Assembly: GCF_019061145.1 (NCBI RefSeq)
Contig: NZ_JAHQZS010000001.1
Span: 620,001 to 684,000, forward strand
Direction: 5' to 3'
Length of the DNA: 64,000 bases
Origin: Anianabacter salinae
GTDB lineage: Bacteria > Pseudomonadota > Alphaproteobacteria > Rhodobacterales > Rhodobacteraceae
The notes beneath the pieces were generated by a model that was given only the letters and a program-made list of their open reading frames with translations, searched no databases and was not told where the DNA came from. This document shows, in pieces, positions 19,196 through 27,572 of the stretch. The position numbers and the translations under genes are program-made. Positions within the stretch are counted from its first letter, which is position 1. The number at the start of each line of letters is the position of its first letter.

Positions 19196-20237
19196 CCGCC
19201 TCCGCCGTCTGCTGTCGTTTCGGCCCTGGGCCGAGACGTCGCAACTTGGCTATCGCCGTGGGCGCGTCGATCATGTGGTCCTGCTGGACGGAACCATGTC
19301 GTCTCTGCGCGAGGGCGAGGAATCCAACGTCGGCCTGATCTACAAGCTCCTGCGTGAGGTCGCGCCCTCGGCGCACCTGTCGCTGCACTATGAAAAGGGC
19401 ATCCAGTGGCGGACGTGGTCGGCCACCCGCGACGTGATCGAGGGGCGCGGCATCAACCGCCAGATCCGCCGCGCCTATGGTCTGATCGCCTCGCGCTACA
19501 AGGACGGCGACCGGATCTTCCTGTTCGGGTTCTCGCGCGGGGCCTATGCGGTGCGCTCGCTCGCCGGGGTGATCGACCAGCTTGGGCTCTTGCGCACCGA
19601 CCATGCGACCGAGCGCAACATCCGCGAGGCGTATCGCCACTACATGCGCGGCGGGCAGGGCGAGGTCGCCCGCGCCTTTGCCCGGCTCTATTGCCACGAC
19701 GCCGCGCCCATCGAGATGATCGGCATATTCGACACGGTCAAGGCGCTGGGCCTGCGCGTGCCTTTGGTGTGGAACATCGGCGGGGAAGCGCATGCCTTTC
19801 ACAACCATGACCTTGGGCCTTCGGTGCGCCACGGCTACCACGCGCTCGCCCATGACGAGGCGCGGATGGCCTATGCGCCGGTGCTGTGGGAAACGACAGA
19901 CACCACGGACGCGCGCGTCGAACAGGTCTGGTTCCGGGGCAGTCACGGTGATGTCGGCGGTATGCTGGGCGGCTTCGATGCGGCGCGGCCGTTGTCGAAT
20001 ATCCCGCTCGTCTGGATGCTGGAGCGTGCCGAGGCGCGGGGGCTGTCGCTGCCCGAGGGATGGCGGGGGCGCTTCGCCACCGATCCCAACGCGCCGTCCG
20101 TCGGTATGAACCGGGGCTGGGGCAAGGCCTTTGTCGCCCGCCGTCCGCGCGCCATCGGGCACGATCCGTCAGAGCGGGTGCACTGGACGGTGACGGGCGA
20201 CGTGCCGGCGATGCAGATGCGGGCGCCCGCGACCTGA
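19182..20237 (+). CDS. DUF2235 domain alpha/beta-hydrolase
   Basis: Protein of 351 residues with the DUF2235 hydrolase fold. It shows VVLLDGTMSS (oxyanion/N-terminal strand region), the nucleophile elbow FGFSRGAY (GxSxG, Ser near residue 118), the strand IGIFDTVKALG with the acidic residue, and FRGSHGDVGG with the catalytic His. The same fold occurs in Tle1 phospholipase effectors of type VI secretion, but no T6SS gene is nearby and no secretion signal is seen, so a housekeeping esterase role is as likely. The start is TTG at 19182, preceded by GAGAGG; it overlaps the end of the molybdoenzyme gene by 14 bases, suggesting coupled translation. The substrate is unknown. Confidence 0.82.
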   Translation: MLLNDRLRRLLSFRPWAETSQLGYRRGRVDHVVLLDGTMSSLREGEESNVGLIYKLLREVAPSAHLSLHYEKGIQWRTWSATRDVIEGRGINRQIRRAYGLIASRYKDGDRIFLFGFSRGAYAVRSLAGVIDQLGLLRTDHATERNIREAYRHYMRGGQGEVARAFARLYCHDAAPIEMIGIFDTVKALGLRVPLVWNIGGEAHAFHNHDLGPSVRHGYHALAHDEARMAYAPVLWETTDTTDARVEQVWFRGSHGDVGGMLGGFDAARPLSNIPLVWMLERAEARGLSLPEGWRGRFATDPNAPSVGMNRGWGKAFVARRPRAIGHDPSERVHWTVTGDVPAMQMRAPAT

Positions 20238-20240
20238 GGT

Positions 20241-20777
20241 TCAGGGCGCCGTCATTTGGTAGACGATGTGCGGGGCAAGCGGGTGTCCGGGCGGCACATG
20301 CGTGTGCTGGAAATCGAGGTGTTCGGCCCGCTCCATCCCGATCCGTTCCATGACCTTTGACGACGCGTGGTTGGCGGTCGCTGTAAAGGCCACGATCCGC
20401 GACAGACCAAGCGTGCCGAAGCCATACGCCAGCCATGCGCGTGCCGCCTCTGACGCATAGCCCTTGCCCCAGGACGCGCGCGTGAAGCGCCAGCCGATTT
20501 CGGTCTCCGGGGTCCAGGGCAGGTCGATCTCGAACAGGTTGAGGCCGCACAGGCCCAGGAACGCGCCATCCGCCTTGTCGAGGACAGCGCCGACGGCATA
20601 GCCAACGCGCGCCTGTTTCTCGGCAATGCGGTCCATGAACGCCTCAGTCTCGTCCCGCGTCATCACCGCCGGGAAATGCTCCATCACGACGGGGTCGGCA
20701 TTCAGCGCGGCGAAAGCATCCAGATCCTGCGGCTCGAACGGGCGCAGGATCAGGCGCTCGGTCTCGATCCGGGTCAT
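20241..20777 (-). CDS. GNAT family N-acetyltransferase (RimJ/RimL type)
   Basis: Acetyl-CoA-dependent N-acetyltransferase of 178 residues. It begins TRIETERLILRPF, typical of the RimJ/L branch, contains EIGWRFTRASWGKGYASEAARAW with the acetyl-CoA pyrophosphate loop (Q/R-x-x-G-x-G/A variant WGKGYASE), and ends with the usual NHASSKVMERIGM segment. The ATG at 20777 overlaps the stop of the upstream thioesterase gene (ATGA), so it is the second gene of a coupled pair. A longer frame from 20798 is less likely. The acceptor (protein N-terminus or small amine) is unknown. It ends three bases from the DUF2235 stop, tail to tail. Confidence 0.88.
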   Translation of the reverse strand: MTRIETERLILRPFEPQDLDAFAALNADPVVMEHFPAVMTRDETEAFMDRIAEKQARVGYAVGAVLDKADGAFLGLCGLNLFEIDLPWTPETEIGWRFTRASWGKGYASEAARAWLAYGFGTLGLSRIVAFTATANHASSKVMERIGMERAEHLDFQHTHVPPGHPLAPHIVYQMTAP

Positions 20778-21259
20778 CGCGCTGCCATAATCATGCATGT
20801 CGTGGACCCGGTGGCATAAAGCTTGCCGTCCTCGGCGCCCCGGATCTCGCCGGTGGCGACGCCGGTGGACCGGCCCGCGTGCAGCGAAACGCCTGTCGCC
20901 AGAATCTCCATCCCGATGGGGATCACGCGGGTGATGTTCACCTTGTATTCAAGCGTCGTGTAATAGCTTCCCTGCGGCACCAGCGTCATCACGGCGCAGG
21001 CCATGCAACTGTCCAGAAGCGTGCCGTACCAGCCGCCGTGCAGCGATCCCATCGGGTTGGAAAAGCGAAACTCGGGCGTGCCGCGAAACACCACGCGGCC
21101 CTCCTCGACGGTATCGAGAGTATAGCCCAGCTCGGCCGCTATGGGCGGGCCGGACAGCGCGCCGCTCAACATGCCGCGCATGAAGTCGAGCCCCGACATC
21201 GACAGAAGCTGCGCCTGCGTCGGCAGGTCCTGCGGTGTCTTCGCTGCGTATTGCGCCAT
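20774..21259 (-). CDS. PaaI family thioesterase
   Basis: Hotdog-fold thioesterase of 161 residues. It has the signature NPMGSLHGGWYGTLLDSCMAC (His-Gly-Gly loop around residue 78), then YTTLEYKVNITRVIPIG and GRSTGVATGEI. It is distinct from the two PaaI-like genes at 9658-10595 and the third of its superfamily in the window. The start is the ATG at 21259. It is translationally coupled to the GNAT gene; a hairpin separates it from metF upstream. Substrate unknown. Confidence 0.87.
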   Translation of the reverse strand: MAQYAAKTPQDLPTQAQLLSMSGLDFMRGMLSGALSGPPIAAELGYTLDTVEEGRVVFRGTPEFRFSNPMGSLHGGWYGTLLDSCMACAVMTLVPQGSYYTTLEYKVNITRVIPIGMEILATGVSLHAGRSTGVATGEIRGAEDGKLYATGSTTCMIMAAR

Positions 21260-21265
21260 GACATG

Positions 21266-21291
21266 CGCCCCCGTCCTGATGATCGGGGGCG
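21266..21291 (-). terminator. Hairpin after metF
   Basis: Perfect 8-bp stem CGCCCCCG/CGGGGGCG with a 10-base loop, 30 bases beyond the metF stop on the minus strand. There is no T-run, so it may be a weak or Rho-assisted terminator or an mRNA 3'-end stabiliser. Confidence 0.5.
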
Positions 21292-21321
21292 ACGGTAGCG
21301 ACTATTGCCGCAGCCGCAAGG

Positions 21322-22188
21322 TCACGCGACCTTTTCGAGGCTCACATCGGGCGTCACGCCAAGCGCGTGGCAGATGTCACGGCTGAGGTTGGGCTTGTTC
21401 AGCGTGTAGAAATGCAACTGGTCCACGCCCTCGTCGATCAGGTCGCTGCACATCTCGGTCGCCAGAGACGTCGCCAGCAGATCGTGGCGGTCGTCGCGGA
21501 TCGCCGCGTCGAACGCATCGTCCAGCCATTGCGGAATGTAGGCGCCGCAGCGCGCGGCGAACTTGCGCACGCCGGTCCAGTTTTCGATCGGCAGGATGCC
21601 GGGAACGATCGGTGCGTCGATGCCCGCCGCCGCGCATTTGTCGCGGAACCGGAAGAACGTGTCCGTCTCGAAGAAGAATTGCGTGATCGCCGAATCCGCG
21701 CCCGCGTCGATCTTGCGCTTGAGGTAGGCGACATCGGCGTCCATGTCGGCAGCATCGGGGTGCGGATCGGGGTAGGCGCCGACACGCAAGTGGAACTTGC
21801 CGGTGTCCGCCAGCGCCTCGATCAGCGCACAGCTGTCGGCGAAACCGTCGGGATGCGGCGTGAACTTGCCCGCGCCCTTGGGCGGATCGCCCCGCAGCGC
21901 CACGATCTCGCGCACGCCAGCGGCATGGTAGCGCGCGGCGATGTCCAGCGTTTCGGCCCTTGTCGCGTTCACGCAAGTCAGGTGCGCGGCCACGTTCAAC
22001 CCGTAATTCTTGTGGATCGTGGCCACGGCGTCATGGGTCAGGTCGCGCGTCGTGCCGCCCGCGCCATAGGTCACCGACACGAATTGCGGATTGAGCGGCG
22101 CCAGCGTGTTGACCGTGTCCCAAAGACGGAACGACGCTTCGAGCGACTGGGGCGGGAAGAATTCGAACGACACCTTGGGGGCGGACAT
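21322..22188 (-). CDS. metF: 5,10-methylenetetrahydrofolate reductase
   Basis: FAD enzyme of 288 residues that reduces methylene-THF to methyl-THF for methionine synthesis. It begins VSFEFFPPQS, with the conserved Glu of the TIM-barrel active site, and shows FVSVTYGAGGTTRDLT, AHLTCVNATR, REIVALRGDPP and ITQFFFETDTF, all family hallmarks. The ATG at 22188 has AAAGGA upstream; an upstream in-frame ATG at 22263 would run through the promoter region and is rejected. It is divergent from a MetR-like regulator gene with a MetR-type box between, so control by homocysteine through MetR is expected. Confidence 0.96.
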   Translation of the reverse strand: MSAPKVSFEFFPPQSLEASFRLWDTVNTLAPLNPQFVSVTYGAGGTTRDLTHDAVATIHKNYGLNVAAHLTCVNATRAETLDIAARYHAAGVREIVALRGDPPKGAGKFTPHPDGFADSCALIEALADTGKFHLRVGAYPDPHPDAADMDADVAYLKRKIDAGADSAITQFFFETDTFFRFRDKCAAAGIDAPIVPGILPIENWTGVRKFAARCGAYIPQWLDDAFDAAIRDDRHDLLATSLATEMCSDLIDEGVDQLHFYTLNKPNLSRDICHALGVTPDVSLEKVA

Positions 22189-22234
22189 GGGGTGATCCTT
22201 TGCAAGTTCCCGTCTTGTCTCATGGCGTGGAGCG

Positions 22235-22268
22235 TGAGACAAATTCATAATCCTCAACACCATTATGA
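22235..22268. promoter_or_regulatory. MetR-type box and LysR dyad between metF and metR
   Basis: TGAGACAAATTCA at 22235-22247 matches the TGAA-N5-TTCA MetR consensus at seven of eight fixed bases. It overlaps a second inverted repeat, TCATAAT (22245-22251) with ATTATGA (22262-22268), a LysR T-N11-A type dyad. Both lie in the 92-base gap between the divergent metF and metR starts, where a LysR regulator normally controls its target and itself. Confidence 0.55.
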
Positions 22269-22280
22269 GTTCCGTGATAG

Positions 22281-23222
22281 ATGCACCTCGAATTCCGGCA
22301 CCTGCGCACGATCCGCGCGATCCACAAGGCGGGGGGGCTCGCCCGCGCCGCCGACCTCATGAACATCACTCAATCGGCCCTGTCGCATCAGGTGAAGGGG
22401 CTTGAGGATCAGGCCGGGATGGAGCTTTTCGTGCGCCGGTCCAAGCCGCTCAAGCTGTCGGCGGCGGGGATGAAGCTGCTCAAGCTGGCGGAAAAGGTGC
22501 TGCCCGAGATCGAGGCGCTGGAAGAGGAGTTCCGGTCGCTGCAATCGGGCAAGTCGGGCCGCCTGCACATCGCCATCGAATGCCACGCCTGTTTCGAATG
22601 GCTGTTCCCTGTGCTGGAACAGTTCCGCAAGGCCTGGCCCGAAGTCGATGTCGACATCCGCCCGGGCCTCGCCTTCGACGCGCTGCCTGCTCTGGGCCGC
22701 GAGGAAGTGGACGTGGTGATCTCGTCCGACCCCGAGACGATCCCGCACATGGATTTCACGCCGCTGTTCGACTACGAGCCGGTGTTCGTCGCCTCATCCC
22801 AGCATCCGCTGGCGCAAAAGCCGTTCGTCGAGGCCGAGGATTTCCGCGACGAGCTGCTCATCACCTACCCGGTGGACCGTGCGCGGCTGGATGTGTTCAG
22901 CCAGCTTCTGACCCCCGCCAAGGTGGAACCGCGCGGGGTGCGGCAGGTGGAACTGACGGCGGTGATCCTGCTTCTGGTGGCGTCGAACCGAGGCGTCGCG
23001 GTGTTGCCCGACTGGGTCGTGCGCGAGGTGCGCTACCATTCGGACTATGTCACCCGGCCGATCACCAAGGGCGGCCTGACCCGGCGGCTGTATGCGGCCA
23101 CGCGCGCCGAGGAGACGACCAAGCCGTTCATGGCGCATCTGTTGCGTCTGGCACGGACGATCCCGGTTCAGTTGCAGCGGGGGCGCGCCGAGGCCGCCGA
23201 GGAAGCGCCGACAGTGGGCTGA
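22281..23222 (+). CDS. metR: LysR family transcriptional regulator, MetR-like
   Basis: Regulator of 313 residues. The N-terminal winged HTH (LRTIRAIHKAGGLARAADLM, then NITQSALSHQVKGLE) is followed by a linker helix and a periplasmic-binding-fold effector domain (about 90-300) with DVVISSDPE and LITYPVDRARLDVF. The HTH and the first effector strands resemble MetR, which responds to homocysteine and activates methionine genes. The position back to back with metF supports this. The ATG at 22281 lies 13 bases after the dyad. The identity as MetR is by resemblance and context rather than alignment. Confidence 0.85.
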   Translation: MHLEFRHLRTIRAIHKAGGLARAADLMNITQSALSHQVKGLEDQAGMELFVRRSKPLKLSAAGMKLLKLAEKVLPEIEALEEEFRSLQSGKSGRLHIAIECHACFEWLFPVLEQFRKAWPEVDVDIRPGLAFDALPALGREEVDVVISSDPETIPHMDFTPLFDYEPVFVASSQHPLAQKPFVEAEDFRDELLITYPVDRARLDVFSQLLTPAKVEPRGVRQVELTAVILLLVASNRGVAVLPDWVVREVRYHSDYVTRPITKGGLTRRLYAATRAEETTKPFMAHLLRLARTIPVQLQRGRAEAAEEAPTVG

Positions 23223-23251
23223 CCAAGACGACCTGCGGCGTCGCTGCCGGG

Positions 23252-23285
23252 GCAACGTCGCAAATCGCAACCATAGCGACGTTGC
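23252..23285. promoter_or_regulatory. 10-bp inverted repeat upstream of the MFS gene
   Basis: GCAACGTCGC (23252-23261) and GCGACGTTGC (23276-23285) are perfect complements 14 bases apart, in the 129-base gap after metR. No T-run follows. The centre-to-centre spacing of two turns and the repeated GCAA/TTGC half-sites make an operator for the MFS gene at 23352 at least as likely as a terminator of metR. Confidence 0.45.
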
Positions 23286-23351
23286 TGCAATGCAGAAACG
23301 CACCGTGCCATGTCACCGAATGCGTGAAACACACGTATTCGGGGCCGCATC

Positions 23352-24626
23352 ATGTTGCAGGTGATCGGAGGGATCTGGGCGCTCTTGCTGGGTGTCGTGC
23401 TGATCATGCTGGGCAATGGCATGCACTTCACGCTCATCGGTCTGCGCGGCGGCGCCGAAGGTTTCTCCGCAACGGAACTTGCCATCGTGACCTCGGGCTA
23501 CTTCCTTGGGTTCCTCTCGGGTGCCCGGTTCAGTCCCGATCTGATCCGGCGCGTGGGTCATGTCCGCGTGTTCGCGGCGCTGGGCAGCTTCATGTCGGCA
23601 GGTCTGATCGCCTTTCCGCTGCTTGCAGAGCCGTGGGCCTGGACAGTCCTTCGCATCCTTATCGGGTTCTGCATGTCGGGCATCTACGTCACGGCGGAAA
23701 GCTGGCTCAACGATGCGGCCACCAACGAAACCCGGGGCAAGGTGCTTTCGGCCTACATGATCGCCCAGACCCTGGGAATCATCGGGGCGCAGGGATTGCT
23801 GACACTGGGCGACGAAACGACGGCAGCGCTGTTCATCTGGGCGTCCATCCTGGTTTCGATCTCATTTGCCCCGATCCTGTTGTCGATCACGCCGGTTCCG
23901 GCTGCGCAGGTGGCGCGGCCGATGGGTTTGAAAGAGCTGTTCAGAAACTCTCCGCTGGGCACGCTGGGAATATTCTTTCTGGGGGGTGTCTACGCCACGC
24001 AATCGGGCATGGGCGCGGTCTTTGGCACGCAGATCGGCATGACTTCGGGTCAGATCGCACTGTTTGTCGCGATGCTGTTCGCCGGTGCGCTTCTGATGCA
24101 ATATCCGATCGGCTGGCTCTCGGACCGGATCGACCGGCGCAAGCTGATCTTTGGATCTGCCCTGCTTGGCGCAATCTCCTGCGCAATCGGCTGGCTGTCG
24201 GGTGGCAGCATCTATCCGCTGATGGCATCCGCCTTCTTTGCCGGGGGCGTGACAACGCCGCTCTATGCGCTGTTTCTGGCCTACACGAATGACTTTCTGG
24301 CGCCAGAAGACATGCCCGCCGCTTCGGGCGGTCTGGTCTTCACCTTCGGCGTTGGGGCGATCCTCGGGCCGCTGGTCGCCGGTTGGGCAATGCAGCAGTT
24401 TGACCCCTTTGCCTTCTGGGTCGTTCTGGGGGGCACCTTCGGCTTGATCGCGGGCTATGCGCTTTACCGGATGACGCAACGCGCGCCGGTGGCTGTCGGG
24501 AATACCGAAAGCTATATCGGCGTCCTCCCGACGGCGTCTCCGGTTACGGTCGAGGTGGCCGGGGTCTGGGCGGCAGAACAGGGCGAGGCGGACCGCGAGG
24601 AAGCCGCGCGGGCGGAGCATGGCTAG
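23352..24626 (+). CDS. MFS transporter (YcaD-like)
   Basis: Major facilitator of 424 residues with 12 predicted helices. It has the loop 2-3 signature in the form GFLSGARFSPDLIRRVGHVR, and the loop 8-9 equivalent GWLSDRIDRRKLI. The C-terminal hydrophilic tail (about 380-424) is acidic and rich in Glu/Ala. It looks like the YcaD/putative sugar or drug efflux branch. The ATG at 23352 is used although its ribosome site is weak (GGGG). It lies 129 bases after metR on the same strand, with an inverted repeat between, so it is likely transcribed separately. The substrate is unknown. Confidence 0.85.
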   Translation: MLQVIGGIWALLLGVVLIMLGNGMHFTLIGLRGGAEGFSATELAIVTSGYFLGFLSGARFSPDLIRRVGHVRVFAALGSFMSAGLIAFPLLAEPWAWTVLRILIGFCMSGIYVTAESWLNDAATNETRGKVLSAYMIAQTLGIIGAQGLLTLGDETTAALFIWASILVSISFAPILLSITPVPAAQVARPMGLKELFRNSPLGTLGIFFLGGVYATQSGMGAVFGTQIGMTSGQIALFVAMLFAGALLMQYPIGWLSDRIDRRKLIFGSALLGAISCAIGWLSGGSIYPLMASAFFAGGVTTPLYALFLAYTNDFLAPEDMPAASGGLVFTFGVGAILGPLVAGWAMQQFDPFAFWVVLGGTFGLIAGYALYRMTQRAPVAVGNTESYIGVLPTASPVTVEVAGVWAAEQGEADREEAARAEHG

Positions 24627-24652
24627 ACTGTTTCGCTGCGCGGACGTGTCTT

Positions 24653-26515
24653 TTACACCAAGTTCCGGATTTCGTCGTTCGCCATCCGCAGCCGGGTGGT
24701 CAGGCTGATGACAAGGTTCTGCAGGATCGTCGTGAGAACCTCGGGCCGGGCCTTGGCGATCTCTCGGATGCGATCCACCGAGAACGCGTAGCAGATCATC
24801 GCGCTGTCGGCGTGGACATCGGCGGTGCGTTTTCCCCCGTCGATCAGTGCCATTTCGCCAAAGGATTGCCCCGGCCCGACCGAGGCGACGCGCTTGCGCT
24901 GGCCGCCCGGCAGCGTGACCGAAATGCTGGCCGCACCGGACGCGACGACGAAGAAGGCGTTGGCGTCGTCGCCTTCGCGTATCACCTGCTGACCGGCAGA
25001 AAACTGGAACGACGACACCGCGCCCTCAAGCGCCTTGATGCAGCCTTCGTCCAGCCCGTGGAACAGGTCGATCCGTTTCAGGGCGAAGCGGGCCAGATCG
25101 TCGGTCTCGAAGAAACCGGACAGCAGGTCGTTCTCGAGCTCTTCCAGCGCGGTGTCGGTGTCGGGCAGGGTCAGCACGCGCCCCGTCCCCCGCGCACCGC
25201 CCGGCAAGAGCGCGCGCAAGGGGTGGTCGCCCGGCACATGGGTCACCACCAGGTCCGGCCCCGCCTCGCCGAAGCGGGCGACGGCTTCCTCGATCAGGCG
25301 CAGCGCTGCTGGGTCCGCGTCAGAGCAGCGCTTGAAGTCGATGACGATGGCCATGCAGTCCTCGGCCAGTGCGGCGAGACGGCGGATCAGCCGCTCGGCC
25401 GAGCCGAAGAACAGCGCCCCCTGCACCTCCAGCACTGCGATGCGGTGGCCTTCGCGCGCCAGCACCGCAATTTCGGCGACCGAGCGCAGGCGCTTGGACC
25501 GGACCTCGGACGCGCGGTATTCGCGGCGGATCACCGTCTGCACCATGGTCCGGTCGGAAAACGCGTGCAGCCCGAAATCGCGGCTGATTTCCTTGCAGAC
25601 CGCCACGCCCCGGATCGAGTTCCCGACCTGGTCGAGCGGCGGCGAATAGACCGCGATTCCGGCCTGTCCGGGGATCACCGCAAAGATACCGCCCGCCACG
25701 CCGCTTTTTGCGGGCAGACCGACCTCGTAGGCCCATTGGCCCGCGTAGTCATACATCCCGCAGGTCGACATAAGGGTCAGCATGTCGCGGATCTGGTCGG
25801 GGTCGAGGATCTTGCGCCCGGTCACCGGCTGGGTGCCGTGGTTGGCCAGCGTCGCGGCCATCATCGCCATGTCGGCGCAGGTCACGTTGATCGAGCATTG
25901 CTTGAAATACAGCTCCAGCACGTCCTCGGGGGGCGAGGTTATCATGCCAGAGTTCAGCATCATGTAGGCGATGGCGCGGTTGCGGTGGCCGGTGTCGCGC
26001 TCGGACGCAAAGACCGCTTCGTCGATGTCGAGCCTGCGCCCGGCAAGATCGTTGAAGAAGTCCATCATCATCGCCAGCCGCGCCTCTGGCGTGTCGCCCG
26101 GCATCAGTTCCGAGACCGCGATGGCGCCCGCGTTCACCATCGGGTTGAACGGGCGGTTGTTCACATTGTCGAGGATGATCGAATTGAACGCCTCGCCCGT
26201 GGGCTCGACGCCGACCTGTTCCAGCACCCGCGCCACGCCGCAGGACCGCAGGGCGTAGCCATAGGTGAACGGCTTGGACATCGACTGTATTGTAAAGGGA
26301 TGGCCCGCCGCGCCCGAGGTGTAGAGATGGCCGTCGACAGTGGCGATGGCGATGCCGAAGGCGTCGGGATCGGCGGTCGACAATTCGGGGATATAGGTGG
26401 CTATTTCGCCGTCGCGTAGCGGCAGCAGGCGGTCGTGAAGCGCATCGAGATAGCGGCTGATCGGTCCATCTGCGGCACTGGTGCCCGCCTCGAAGGCGGG
26501 TATGGATGACGACAT
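24653..26515 (-). CDS. glsA: Glutaminase A fused to STAS and cyclic-nucleotide-binding domains
   Basis: Three-domain protein of 620 residues. Residues 1-315 are a serine-dependent glutaminase (L-glutamine to glutamate and ammonia) with the Ser-x-x-Lys pair S78/K81 (QSMSK), NPMVNAGAI and EVGLPAKSGVAGGI. Residues about 340-440 form a STAS domain (VLEVQGALFFGSAERL, IVIDFKRCSDAD). Residues about 485-600 are a cyclic-nucleotide-binding domain with FGEMALIDGGKRTADV, the phosphate cassette including Glu and Arg. Simple bacterial glutaminases are about 310 residues, so this one may be allosterically controlled by a nucleotide. The ATG at 26515 has GGGAGA upstream; a longer frame from 26797 runs into the divergent gene and is rejected. 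Confidence 0.92.
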   Translation of the reverse strand: MSSSIPAFEAGTSAADGPISRYLDALHDRLLPLRDGEIATYIPELSTADPDAFGIAIATVDGHLYTSGAAGHPFTIQSMSKPFTYGYALRSCGVARVLEQVGVEPTGEAFNSIILDNVNNRPFNPMVNAGAIAVSELMPGDTPEARLAMMMDFFNDLAGRRLDIDEAVFASERDTGHRNRAIAYMMLNSGMITSPPEDVLELYFKQCSINVTCADMAMMAATLANHGTQPVTGRKILDPDQIRDMLTLMSTCGMYDYAGQWAYEVGLPAKSGVAGGIFAVIPGQAGIAVYSPPLDQVGNSIRGVAVCKEISRDFGLHAFSDRTMVQTVIRREYRASEVRSKRLRSVAEIAVLAREGHRIAVLEVQGALFFGSAERLIRRLAALAEDCMAIVIDFKRCSDADPAALRLIEEAVARFGEAGPDLVVTHVPGDHPLRALLPGGARGTGRVLTLPDTDTALEELENDLLSGFFETDDLARFALKRIDLFHGLDEGCIKALEGAVSSFQFSAGQQVIREGDDANAFFVVASGAASISVTLPGGQRKRVASVGPGQSFGEMALIDGGKRTADVHADSAMICYAFSVDRIREIAKARPEVLTTILQNLVISLTTRLRMANDEIRNLV

Positions 26516-26584
26516 GCACGGTCTCCCAGACTGACCTTCGGGCAACCTATTCAAAGCGTTGTGGCCTTGCAGAAAAAACGCGCC

Positions 26585-26645
26585 GGTGGCGGATTCTGCC
26601 GGGGTACGCGCAGGCGTGCGCCTTATTATCGGGCAATCCGCCACC
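26585..26645. repeat. 11-bp inverted repeat in the glsA-IMPase divergent gap
   Basis: GGTGGCGGATT (26585-26595) and AATCCGCCACC (26635-26645) are perfect complements 39 bases apart, within the 235-base gap between the divergent starts at 26515 and 26751. The rest of the gap shows no clear promoter pair. It may be a looping operator or a cruciform; no regulator is adjacent. Confidence 0.45.
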
Positions 26646-26750
26646 ATTTTGGGCGCATGTGAATCACGCTGCCTGCCGCCGCCCGTGTCACGCCTCTTGG
26701 CATCGTCCGCCCTGCCGCGTATACGCGCCGCCTGACAGACGGAGACGACG

Positions 26751-27536
26751 ATGCAGGGCAGCGCCAACCTCAACGTGATGATCAAGGCCGCGCGCAAGGC
26801 GGGCCGCAGCCTTGTGAAGGATTTTCGCGAGGTCGAGAACCTTCAGGTCTCGATGAAGGGCGCGGGCGATTTCGTGTCCAAGGCCGACATCGCCGCCGAA
26901 AAGATCATCCGCGAGGAACTGACCGAGGCACGCCCGAACTATGGCTGGCTGGGCGAGGAAAGCGCCGAGGTCAAGGGCACCGACCCGACCCGCCGCTGGA
27001 TCGTCGATCCGCTCGACGGCACCACGAACTTCCTGCACGGACTGCCGCACTGGGCGGTGTCCATCGCGCTGGAACACAAGGGCGAGATCGTGTCTGCGGT
27101 AATCTTCGATCCGGCCAAGGACGAGATGTTCGTGGCCGAGAAGGGCACCGGCGCCTGGATGAACGAGACCCGCACGCGCGTTTCGGGCCGTCACAAGATG
27201 ATCGAGTGCATCTTCGCCACCGGCCTGCCGTTCGGCGGCCGCCCCGACCTGCCCGCGACGATCCGCGACCTGGGGCGGCTTTTGCCGGCCTGTGCGGGCG
27301 TGCGGCGCTGGGGCGCGGCGGCGCTTGACCTCGCCTATGTGGCTGCGGGGCGGTATGACGGGTTCTGGGAACGCGGGCTGAAGCCGTGGGACGTGGCGGC
27401 AGGCATCCTGATCGCGCGCGAAGCGGGGGCCTTTGTCGAGGCGATCACCCCCGGCGAGAACCCGGTCGAGGCCGGTGACATCCTCTGCGCCAACGATCCG
27501 ATCTTCGACGGCTTCGCCAAGGTCATCCGCGGCTAG
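26751..27536 (+). CDS. Inositol monophosphatase family protein (SuhB/CysQ-like)
   Basis: Magnesium-dependent, lithium-sensitive type phosphatase of 261 residues. Metal ligands are the Glu of GEES (69-70), D86 and D89 in the signature IVDPLDGTTNF, and the Asp of KPWDVAAG near residue 212. It most resembles SuhB, which acts on inositol-1-phosphate and, in some bacteria, on rRNA antitermination. The start ATG at 26751 follows GGAGACGACG. It converges with the rhomboid gene 36 bases away. The physiological substrate is not shown. Confidence 0.92.
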   Translation: MQGSANLNVMIKAARKAGRSLVKDFREVENLQVSMKGAGDFVSKADIAAEKIIREELTEARPNYGWLGEESAEVKGTDPTRRWIVDPLDGTTNFLHGLPHWAVSIALEHKGEIVSAVIFDPAKDEMFVAEKGTGAWMNETRTRVSGRHKMIECIFATGLPFGGRPDLPATIRDLGRLLPACAGVRRWGAAALDLAYVAAGRYDGFWERGLKPWDVAAGILIAREAGAFVEAITPGENPVEAGDILCANDPIFDGFAKVIRG

Positions 27537-27572
27537 GAACGCCCCCGACAAAGAGCGTTGCCCCGTCGGCGA

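Noticed and set aside
19182-20237. Type VI secretion phospholipase effector
   Set aside because: The DUF2235 fold is shared with Tle1, but no VgrG, PAAR, Hcp or immunity-type gene is near.
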